Assembly: GCA_030625925.1 (NCBI GenBank)
Contig: DAOUPY010000090.1
Location: forward strand, 1 to 6,628
Origin: Fusobacteriaceae bacterium
GTDB lineage: Bacteria; Fusobacteriota; Fusobacteriia; Fusobacteriales; Fusobacteriaceae
Length of the DNA: 6,628 nt
Direction: 5' to 3'
A program made the position numbers and the translations under genes. The notes under the pieces were generated by a model. The model saw only the letters and a list, made by a program, of their open reading frames with translations, did not search any database and had not been told where the DNA came from. Shown here one piece after another: positions 1 through 5,383 of the stretch (position 1 is the stretch's first letter; every line of letters begins with the position of its first letter).

Positions 1-2
1 TA

Positions 3-572
3 TATGTTGGTCTGCATGCTTTTCTGGAAGCTAAAAATTTTAATGGTGTAAATGTATTAGCTTGTTTTGACAATGAAGAGGTAGGGAGTCATACAAAGCA
101 GGGTGCAGACTCAAATATGCTATTAAATACCTTGGACAGAATATCCATGACTCTAGGGCTGGACAGAGAGGACTTCTTTTGTGCATTATCCAATTCATTT
201 ATGCTATCAGTAGATGGGGCTCATGCCGTTCATCCAGCTCAAAATCAAAAGACAGATCCTATAATAAGACCTAAGATGAACCACGGTGTGGCTCTGAAAG
301 TTACTGCTAATCAATCTTATACCTCAGACGCATATTCACTGGCTGTGGTAAAACAAATATTAGAACCTAATGGAATTCCATATCAATACTTTGTAAATAG
401 ATCGGATACACCGGGGGGGTCTACAATAGGACCTATTTCTTCGACTCATCTAGATATAAATGCTGTGGATTTAGGATTGGCAATGATTGGAATGCACTCT
501 ATTCGTGAACTATGTGGTGTTGAAGATCTTATGAATTTAAAAAAATTACTTAAAAATTATTATTCTCTTTAA
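3..572 (+). CDS. apeB: M18 family metalloaminopeptidase (aspartyl aminopeptidase-like), 5' truncated
   Basis: Partial gene: the reading frame is open from the left edge, and 189 codons plus a TAA stop are visible, about 45% of a usual ~430-residue M18 enzyme. The family are cytoplasmic, two-metal (zinc) exopeptidases that remove N-terminal residues, often acidic ones, from peptides. Seen here: FDNEEVGS (nt 69-92), whose two glutamates (nt 75-80) match the catalytic base and a metal ligand; SVDGAHAVHP (nt 207-236), whose Asp (nt 213-215) is the bridging metal ligand position; GGSTIGPIS, the family's C-terminal glycine-rich stretch; and MHSIRE, whose His (nt 495-497) is the last metal ligand position. 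The common motif form is DMAHAVHP; here Met is Gly. The first ATG in view (nt 117) is internal and is not the start, because the conserved motif before it is in frame. The N-terminal metal-binding His lies outside the window. The symbol apeB is by family resemblance. Confidence 0.93.
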   Translation, partial: YVGLHAFLEAKNFNGVNVLACFDNEEVGSHTKQGADSNMLLNTLDRISMTLGLDREDFFCALSNSFMLSVDGAHAVHPAQNQKTDPIIRPKMNHGVALKVTANQSYTSDAYSLAVVKQILEPNGIPYQYFVNRSDTPGGSTIGPISSTHLDINAVDLGLAMIGMHSIRELCGVEDLMNLKKLLKNYYSL

Positions 573-602
573 AATAAATATTTGATTTATTGGGGGGATA
601 CA

Positions 603-608
603 GGGGAG
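603..608 (+). promoter_or_regulatory. Ribosome binding site of the response regulator gene
   Basis: GGGGAG lies 7 bases before the ATG at 616 and supports that start. It sits in the 43-base gap after the aminopeptidase stop. The gap has no GC-rich terminator hairpin, so read-through from the upstream gene is possible. Confidence 0.65.
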
Positions 609-615
609 TGAAAAG

Positions 616-1284
616 ATGAAAATATTATTAGTAGAGGATGAACAACAGATATCGGATTATATAAGCAAAGGGTTGTTAGAAGCAGGGTATGGTGTGGATG
701 CTGTGGATAATGGAGAGGATGCTATAAGCTATGCTACAAACAATGACTACGGCTTAATCTTACTAGATATTATGATTCCTAAAAAAAATGGAATAGAAGT
801 AGTAAAATATTTGAAAAAGCAGAAAGATAATACACATATAATTCTTATATCGGCAAAGGATCAAATCCAAGATAAAGTTTTGGGATTAGATGCAGGAGCA
901 GATGATTATTTAATAAAACCTTTTGCGTTTTCTGAGTTATTAGCTAGAATCAGAGCTATATTCAGGAGAAATACTGAGGGTAATGATAACATTTTGACAG
1001 CTGAAAATTTAAAGATGGACTTAGTAAAAAGAATTGTATCTAGAGATGATCAAATAATAGAACTGACAACTAGAGAATTTAATCTGTTGGAATATTTTAT
1101 AGAAAATAAGAATATGGTTTTAACTCGTATGATGATTACAGAAAAAGTATGGAATATCAATTTTATTTCTGATACAAATGTAGTGGATGTATATATAAAT
1201 CACTTGAGAAAAAAAATTGATAAGACATTTGATAAAAAATTAATCCATACTGTGAGAGGAGTTGGATATATATTAAAAGATTGA
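616..1284 (+). CDS. OmpR/PhoB-family DNA-binding response regulator
   Basis: Cytoplasmic transcription regulator of 222 residues, the normal size for the family. The N-terminal receiver domain (about 1-115) has the acidic pair E7/D8, phosphoacceptor D51 in LLDIMIP, S79 as the switch Ser/Thr, and K101 in the KPF motif, so all key phosphorylation residues are present. The C-terminal winged-helix domain (about 125-222) shows ELTTREFNLLEYF, the recognition-helix region TNVVDVYINHLRKKID, and the closing hairpin HTVRGVGYIL typical of OmpR/PhoB proteins. Overall it looks most like the CusR/CopR branch, but metal sensing cannot be claimed from that. The start ATG is backed by GGGGAG 7 bases upstream. 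It follows the aminopeptidase gene by 43 bases and overlaps the kinase gene by 4 bases, its partner by position. DNA targets are unknown; autoregulation is common for such pairs. Confidence 0.96.
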   Translation: MKILLVEDEQQISDYISKGLLEAGYGVDAVDNGEDAISYATNNDYGLILLDIMIPKKNGIEVVKYLKKQKDNTHIILISAKDQIQDKVLGLDAGADDYLIKPFAFSELLARIRAIFRRNTEGNDNILTAENLKMDLVKRIVSRDDQIIELTTREFNLLEYFIENKNMVLTRMMITEKVWNINFISDTNVVDVYINHLRKKIDKTFDKKLIHTVRGVGYILKD

Positions 1285-2678
1285 CTAATTTTAAAAAAAA
1301 CAATTTAATATTTTTAATTCTAGTTAGAAATAACATACGAAATTTTCTTGCACTGGGAATAATTTTTTCAGGAGTTTTTTTTCTAACTTCTAGTCTATTT
1401 AAAAACTATATAGATAAAGAATTAGCCAGTCAGGCTGCTATATTTCAATATCTCCTAAAGGAGGAAGGAATAGTTTTTGATCCTGATACAAATATAGACT
1501 ACCTAGATCTTCTTCCTGTACGCTTGGATATTTTAGTAATAGATACAGAAGCCAAAAAGCCTGTGTATGTAGAAATAAATGATAATTCTTTTGTTTTTAG
1601 TAATGCGAAAGTTTTAACGAAGCTTATAAAAAATACTGACCTAAAAAAAAATTTATATACTACGGTTGAAAATAAAAGGCTTTTAATAGGAAACTTTGTT
1701 AGTGGAGATAAAATGTATATCTATGCACTCATAAGAGATATTTCAGATATAAATCTCTACCTTTCGTGGCTGTTAATAACCTTTGCTATAATTATCCTTT
1801 TAGCTATAATTTTTAACTATTACAATACAAATAATATGATGGACACTCTTTTAATGGGAGTAGATGAGATAACCAACTCAGCCCATGATATTAAGGGTAA
1901 AAATTTATCTAAAAGGATTGAAATAACCTCTTCAAATGAGAGTATAGGAAATCTGATATCTACTCTGAACTCGATGTTAGATCGGGTGGAAAATAGTTTT
2001 ATTCGAATAAATGAGTTTACAGATAATGTGAGTCATGAACTGAAGACACCTATTATGTCTATTAAAAGTATGATAGAGGTGGAGTTGAGTAACGAAAGAA
2101 CTAAGGAGGAGTATCAAGAGGACTTGGGAAAGGTATTGGTTGAAGTTAACTGGTTAAATAGTATTATTCAAAAATTGTTGATTTTTACTAAAAATCCAGA
2201 ATCGTTGGAAGAACATTTTAGACCTGTAAATCTGGAAAAGATGATTTTGGAATTATGTGAATTTATGGATATCCTTACCTTAGAAAAAGAAATAACTTTA
2301 AACTGTCAGTTAGAAGATCATGAGATAGAGGTTTTGGGAGATGAGTCGTTACTTCGGGATGTATTTTTAAATATAATTTCTAATGCTATTAAATATAACA
2401 AAGATGGAGGAGAGATAAATATTACCTCTTTTGTCCTTGGAAATAAGATAGGAATTCGGATTTCAGATACAGGAATTGGAATTAAAGATAAGAATTTAAA
2501 GAAGATTACAGAAAGATTTTTTAGAGAAGACAAGGTTAGAACTACTAAAAAATCAGGTTCAGGACTGGGGCTATCCATCGTATCTCATCTAGTTGAAGTT
2601 CATAATGGAACTCTAGAGATAGAGAGTACCGAAGGGGTAGGAAGTGCGTTTACAGTATATCTGCCAAAATTTAGATAA
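1281..2678 (+). CDS. Membrane sensor histidine kinase, partner of the upstream regulator
   Basis: Protein of 465 residues with classical sensor kinase layout: transmembrane helix 1 at about 21-40, an extracytoplasmic sensor region at about 41-158, helix 2 at about 159-181, a HAMP linker at about 182-240 (with LSKRI), a HisKA dimerisation domain with SHELKTP (phosphorylated H252), and a HATPase_c domain. In the ATPase domain the N box is NIISNAIKYN (364-373), the G1 box DTGIGI (396-401), the F box ERFFRED (411-417) and the G2 box SGSGLGLSIV (425-434). All catalytic boxes are intact, so an active kinase is expected to phosphorylate D51 of the regulator. The start is TTG at 1281, overlapping the regulator's TGA. 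No ATG occurs in frame until about residue 145, beyond helix 1, so TTG is the best choice. A purine-rich GAGAGGAG at 1254-1261 is 19 bases upstream, rather far, which suggests translational coupling. The signal sensed is unknown, and I recognise no named domain in the sensor region. Confidence 0.94.
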   Translation: MTNFKKNNLIFLILVRNNIRNFLALGIIFSGVFFLTSSLFKNYIDKELASQAAIFQYLLKEEGIVFDPDTNIDYLDLLPVRLDILVIDTEAKKPVYVEINDNSFVFSNAKVLTKLIKNTDLKKNLYTTVENKRLLIGNFVSGDKMYIYALIRDISDINLYLSWLLITFAIIILLAIIFNYYNTNNMMDTLLMGVDEITNSAHDIKGKNLSKRIEITSSNESIGNLISTLNSMLDRVENSFIRINEFTDNVSHELKTPIMSIKSMIEVELSNERTKEEYQEDLGKVLVEVNWLNSIIQKLLIFTKNPESLEEHFRPVNLEKMILELCEFMDILTLEKEITLNCQLEDHEIEVLGDESLLRDVFLNIISNAIKYNKDGGEINITSFVLGNKIGIRISDTGIGIKDKNLKKITERFFREDKVRTTKKSGSGLGLSIVSHLVEVHNGTLEIESTEGVGSAFTVYLPKFR

Positions 2679-2699
2679 AGTGTAAAGTTAAAAAAATTA

Positions 2700-2736
2700 A
2701 AAAGAGGCTGCCAGTTAAATTTTGGCAGCCTCTTTT
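2700..2736. terminator. Bidirectional intrinsic terminator between convergent genes
   Basis: A perfect 14-base stem (2700-2713 with 2723-2736) closes a 9-base loop (2714-2722). The core is GAGGCTGCCA paired with TGGCAGCCTC. On the + strand the stem ends in TTTT and then GTTATAAATA. On the - strand the stem is followed by a longer T-rich run, the complement of the A-rich 2688-2704. It lies 21 bases after the kinase stop and 13 bases after the leftward hemolysin III-like gene's stop. It should therefore end both transcripts, perhaps more strongly leftward. Confidence 0.93.
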
Positions 2737-2749
2737 GTTATAAATATAT

Positions 2750-3382
2750 CTATATGGAGTGGTATATAGACAGATAGTGAAGGGTGGTCCCTGCTATGAC
2801 AAAAAAATGCCATATGACATGGGTATACTTAACTTTTTTCATAGAGTAGAAGATGGCTCCTACAGAATAAGAGATACCTCCAACGATGAGCAGCGTTAGC
2901 GATACGGAGTTTAAACTATTCTTTAGGTTTCCAAAGACAAAGACAATCATCCATCCCATAAATAGGTAGATTAGAGTAGAGATTGTTTGAAATCTCCCTG
3001 CAAATTTAATTTTAAATATAATTCCTAGACTGGTTAAAGTCCATTGAATAACCAAGATTACCCAGCCTGTAATGCCTCCTAAAATCAGTAAAAATGGAGT
3101 GTATGATCCAGATATAAGGACATAGATAGCAGAATGATCTAATATTTTGAAAATTTTTCTATATTTCCCCATAGGAAGGATATGATATATTCCTGACATG
3201 AGATATAAAAATATGGCTGAAAGACCAAAGATTGAAAAACCTATAATCTGTTTTACACCCCCCTCTTGAACGGCATGGACAATTAAAAACGCTAAACCAC
3301 TTATTGCCATCCCGGCTCCCAACAGATGAGTTATTGAACTCATATATTCTTCTAATTTTGAATACGGATTAATAACCTTCAT
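2750..3382 (-). CDS. Hemolysin III family (PAQR-like, YqfA/TrhA-type) membrane protein
   Basis: Integral membrane protein of 210 residues, standard length, with about seven hydrophobic segments. It starts with the family's YSKLEEYMSSITHLLG. The motifs of the PAQR/hemolysin III superfamily are present: SGIYH with S63 and H67 after the second helix, LDHSAIYVLISGSYTP with D82 before or in the third, and HVIWH (H188 and H192) at the last helix. H67, H188 and H192 are the expected zinc ligands of this metal-dependent, possibly hydrolase-like fold. The name comes from a Bacillus cereus protein reported as haemolytic. Most bacterial members are not shown to be toxins and some are linked to membrane lipid homeostasis, so a virulence role should not be inferred. 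The ATG is preceded at 4 bases by GGAGG within AAAGGAGGG. The gene stands alone on the - strand, convergent with the kinase and divergent from the HAD gene. Confidence 0.92.
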   Translation of the reverse strand: MKVINPYSKLEEYMSSITHLLGAGMAISGLAFLIVHAVQEGGVKQIIGFSIFGLSAIFLYLMSGIYHILPMGKYRKIFKILDHSAIYVLISGSYTPFLLILGGITGWVILVIQWTLTSLGIIFKIKFAGRFQTISTLIYLFMGWMIVFVFGNLKNSLNSVSLTLLIVGGISYSVGAIFYSMKKVKYTHVIWHFFVIAGTTLHYLSIYHSI

Positions 3383-3385
3383 TTT

Positions 3386-3394
3386 CCCTCCTTT
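3386..3394 (-). promoter_or_regulatory. Strong ribosome binding site of the hemolysin III-like gene
   Basis: On the - strand this reads AAAGGAGGG, nearly a full anti-Shine-Dalgarno match. The GGAGG is 4 bases before the ATG, slightly short spacing but strong. It fixes the start codon at 3380-3382. Confidence 0.8.
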
Positions 3395-3426
3395 AGCACT
3401 TCAAAATAACACTTGTTTTTATGTTT

Positions 3427-3434
3427 GTATTGTA
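3427..3434 (-). promoter_or_regulatory. Possible extended -10 promoter for the hemolysin III-like gene
   Basis: On the - strand TACAAT (3429-3434) is preceded by TG and one base (TGTTACAAT overall, 3429-3437), an extended -10 element about 47 bases upstream of the start codon. No good -35 hexamer is found at 15-19 bases. In sequence this AT-rich chance matches are common, so this is a candidate only. Confidence 0.4.
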
Positions 3435-3446
3435 ACATATATATGT
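3435..3446. repeat. 12-base perfect palindrome ACATATATATGT in the divergent intergenic region
   Basis: ACATATATATGT reads the same on both strands and lies directly upstream of the candidate leftward -10 element, overlapping its TG extension. The position would suit a dimeric repressor's operator, but the core is simple TA alternation and could be chance in an AT-rich spacer. No second copy was noticed in the window. Confidence 0.3.
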
Positions 3447-3567
3447 GTTTAATTCTTATCTTATTGATTAAATTTTATTAGAATCATATCTATTAAAAAC
3501 TATATTTTAACTGTGGTCTTAATATATAGGTTGAATTTAAAGAAAAAACAAGATATGAATGAAATTA

Positions 3568-3576
3568 TGTTATAAT
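3568..3576 (+). promoter_or_regulatory. Extended -10 promoter of the HAD-OYE-channel operon
   Basis: TGTTATAAT is a perfect TATAAT (3571-3576) with the TGn extension. It would start transcription near 3583, giving a leader of about 30 bases that carries the ribosome binding site at 3601. No clear -35 box lies at 16-18 bases upstream (the sequence there is near ACAAGA), consistent with an extended -10 promoter. It is the best match in the 230-base divergent spacer and correctly placed for the gene at 3613. Confidence 0.65.
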
Positions 3577-3600
3577 GCATAAGTATATTAAAAGAATAAG

Positions 3601-3606
3601 AGGAGG
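3601..3606 (+). promoter_or_regulatory. Ribosome binding site of the HAD hydrolase gene
   Basis: AGGAGG sits 6 bases before the ATG at 3613, a near-ideal site and spacing. It decides the start, and translation from there begins directly with the catalytic FFDIDGT strand. Confidence 0.85.
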
Positions 3607-3612
3607 AGATTT

Positions 3613-4362
3613 ATGAAAGCAGCATTTTTTGATATTGATGGGACTATATACAGAGATTCTCTTTTAACAGAGCATTTTAAAAGGTTGATAAAATATGAAT
3701 TAATTGATCCCAGGCAGTGGGAAAATAAGGTGAAAGACCTGTATACTCAATGGGATATGAGGGAAGGCGGATATGATGCCTACCTACTAGGGCTGGTAGA
3801 CAGCTATGTAGAAGCTATCCAAAATGTAACGGTAGAGCAAAATGAGTTTGTGGCCAACCAGGTGATGGATGTAAAGGCAGGAAGGGTATATAAATATACT
3901 AGAGACAGGATAAAATGGCATAGAAAGCAGGGGCATAAAGTTATATTTATCTCTGGAAGTCCAGAATTTTTGGTGTCGAAAATGGCAAAAAAATATGGAG
4001 CAGATGATTATTGCGGGACAATTTATCACTATGATGGAGAAAGATTTACAGGAGAAACTACACCTATGTGGGATTCGGTAAGTAAGCAAAAAGCTATCGA
4101 TAAATTTGTAGAAAAATATAATATAAATTTAGAGGAATCTTATGCTTATGGAGATACCAATGGGGACCTGACTATGATGAATTCAGTGGGGCATCCAATT
4201 ACAATCAATCCAGCTAAGGGCCTTTTGGAGAGTATTCAAAAAGATAAAATTTTAAAGGAAAAAATCCAGATTGTTGTAGAAAGAAAAGATGTTATCTATA
4301 AACTGAGTTCAGATGTAGATATATACGAATGCTCATTTATCGAGGAATGGGAAGAGGAATAA
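3613..4362 (+). CDS. HAD superfamily subfamily IB hydrolase (phosphoserine phosphatase-like)
   Basis: Cytoplasmic phosphatase-type enzyme of 249 residues. Haloacid dehalogenase motif I is FFDIDGT, with nucleophile D7 and acid/base D9. Motif II is FISGS with S114. Motif III is probably K158 in DSVSKQKAI. Motif IV is YAYGDTNGD with the magnesium-binding D181 and D185. The helical cap between motifs I and II (about 15-100) and the ITINPAKGLL stretch after motif IV are typical of subfamily IB, which includes SerB. All catalytic residues are present, so Mg-dependent phosphomonoester hydrolysis is expected. The substrate is not readable; phosphoserine is only one possibility. The protein is somewhat longer than typical SerB and ends in an acidic tail (EEWEEE). 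It is first in a probable three-gene operon, 16 bases before the flavin oxidoreductase gene, behind an extended -10 promoter and a strong AGGAGG. Confidence 0.92.
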   Translation: MKAAFFDIDGTIYRDSLLTEHFKRLIKYELIDPRQWENKVKDLYTQWDMREGGYDAYLLGLVDSYVEAIQNVTVEQNEFVANQVMDVKAGRVYKYTRDRIKWHRKQGHKVIFISGSPEFLVSKMAKKYGADDYCGTIYHYDGERFTGETTPMWDSVSKQKAIDKFVEKYNINLEESYAYGDTNGDLTMMNSVGHPITINPAKGLLESIQKDKILKEKIQIVVERKDVIYKLSSDVDIYECSFIEEWEEE

Positions 4363-4367
4363 AAAAT

Positions 4368-4372
4368 AGGAG
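4368..4372 (+). promoter_or_regulatory. Ribosome binding site of the OYE-family gene
   Basis: AGGAG lies 6 bases before the ATG at 4379, inside the 16-base gap after the HAD gene. The gap has no room for a promoter or terminator, so the two genes are almost certainly co-transcribed. Confidence 0.75.
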
Positions 4373-4378
4373 AAAAAG

Positions 4379-5347
4379 ATGCGAATAAAAGAAGAAGTAA
4401 ATTTGTTTACAGAATTTAAGATAAAGGGAATAAGCCTAAAAAACAGGGTAGTTTTACCACCTATGGTAAGATTCAGCCTGATCGATAAAGACGGACTTGT
4501 TACCGATGGATTGGTAAAGTGGTATGAGGAAATAGCCCTGGGAGGAGTTGGAATGATCATCCTAGAAGCTTGTTGTGTTGCCGAAAATGCTAAATTAAGG
4601 GATAATCAAATAGGGATATGGAATGATAGTTTTATAGAAGGTTTGTCTAAAATAGCAGATGTTTGTAAAAAACATAAGACTCCTACTCTTATTCAGCTCC
4701 ACCATGCTGGATTTAAAGAGGGGATAGCTGCTGTATCGGAAGAAAAATTAGATGGGATCTTAGAGGAGTTTATCGCAGCTTTTCACAGGGCAAAAAAATG
4801 CGGGTTTGATGGAATAGAGATCCATGGAGCACATACCTATCTTATATCACAGCTTCATTCTAAACTGTGGAATAAAAGGACAGATAAATATGGTGACAGG
4901 CTGTATTTTACCCGTGAATTGATAAAAAGAACAAAAGATATCTTTGATGACAATTTTATATTGGGAATCAGGATAGGAGGGAATGAGCCTACTTTAGAAG
5001 AGGGGATCTATATTGCAAAAGAGGTTGAAAAAGCAGGAGTAGATCTGATCCATGTATCCAGCGGAGTTCCCGATCCTAGTTTTAAACAGGATCGTAAGAT
5101 AGAAGTACCGGCTGACTTTCCACTTGACTGGGTAGTATATCTGGGAGTAGAGATAAAAAAACACGTTAAAATACCTGTAATAGCTGTAAGGGCTATAAAA
5201 AAAGAGGTAGAAGCCAGTTATTTGATTGAGAATGATTTGGTGGACCTAGTAGCCGTTGGAAGAGCGATGATATCAAGACCTCATTGGATGTCTTGGGCCA
5301 AGAAAAAATATAAATTTAGGAAAAATACAGGTGGGAAACTCTTATAA
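4379..5347 (+). CDS. Old Yellow Enzyme-family NADH:flavin oxidoreductase, compact form
   Basis: FMN-binding TIM-barrel oxidoreductase of 322 residues, cytoplasmic; the family uses NAD(P)H to reduce activated C=C bonds or related substrates. Family signatures in order: LFTEFKIKGISLKNRVVLPPM (8-29, barrel start), GGVGMIILEA (55-64), LIQLHHAG (104-111, with FMN-contacting Q106), GFDGIEIHGAH with H149 and H152, the substrate-anchoring HxxH pair, KRTDKYGDR (166-174), DLIHVSSG (222-229), PVIAV (266-270) and VAVGRAMISRPHW (291-303), where R295 is the likely FMN phosphate ligand. Odd points, compared with YqjM from memory: the active-site Cys is Val (V30), the nearby Tyr is Phe (F32), the loop after QLHHAG is shortened by roughly 20 residues, HAGR is HAGF, and the Gly of AVG is R271. 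There is no C-terminal iron-sulfur or NAD domain, so this is not the 2,4-dienoyl-CoA reductase form. It is the second gene of the operon. Substrate is unknown. Confidence 0.9.
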   Translation: MRIKEEVNLFTEFKIKGISLKNRVVLPPMVRFSLIDKDGLVTDGLVKWYEEIALGGVGMIILEACCVAENAKLRDNQIGIWNDSFIEGLSKIADVCKKHKTPTLIQLHHAGFKEGIAAVSEEKLDGILEEFIAAFHRAKKCGFDGIEIHGAHTYLISQLHSKLWNKRTDKYGDRLYFTRELIKRTKDIFDDNFILGIRIGGNEPTLEEGIYIAKEVEKAGVDLIHVSSGVPDPSFKQDRKIEVPADFPLDWVVYLGVEIKKHVKIPVIAVRAIKKEVEASYLIENDLVDLVAVGRAMISRPHWMSWAKKKYKFRKNTGGKLL

Positions 5348-5371
5348 ATTCAACTTAACAGTAAAAAAGGC

Positions 5372-5376
5372 AGGAG
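5372..5376 (+). promoter_or_regulatory. Ribosome binding site of the mechanosensitive channel gene
   Basis: AGGAG sits 7 bases before the ATG at 5384. Two other ATGs nearby (5379 and 5388) are in other frames. The spacing and the downstream hydrophobic protein support 5384. The 36-base gap from the OYE stop shows no terminator hairpin. Confidence 0.75.
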
Positions 5377-5383
5377 AAATGAT

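Noticed and set aside
573..591. Inverted repeat AATAAAT/ATTTATT as a terminator for the aminopeptidase gene
   Set aside because: The stem is only A/T pairs and is followed by a G-run, not a T-run, so intrinsic termination is unlikely.
2318..2578. 86-codon open frame on the - strand inside the kinase gene
   Set aside because: It is antisense to the conserved ATPase domain, has no convincing ribosome site, and its protein resembles nothing I recognise; it is a shadow frame.
2750..3382. Hemolysin III-like gene as a toxin or virulence factor
   Set aside because: The family name is historical; the conserved PAQR-type zinc motifs point to a membrane enzyme or homeostasis role, and there is no secretion or toxin context.
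3383..3612. Riboswitch or small RNA in the divergent spacer
   Set aside because: The spacer is strongly AT-rich with no stable GC-containing hairpin or terminator, and the rightward leader after the predicted start site is only about 30 bases.
3787..4089. 100-codon open frame on the - strand inside the HAD gene
   Set aside because: It is antisense to a gene with all HAD motifs intact, and I saw no family motif in its translation; it is a shadow frame.
4333..4560. 75-codon open frame on the - strand across the HAD/OYE junction
   Set aside because: It overlaps two convincing genes on the other strand and its composition is an artefact of antisense reading.
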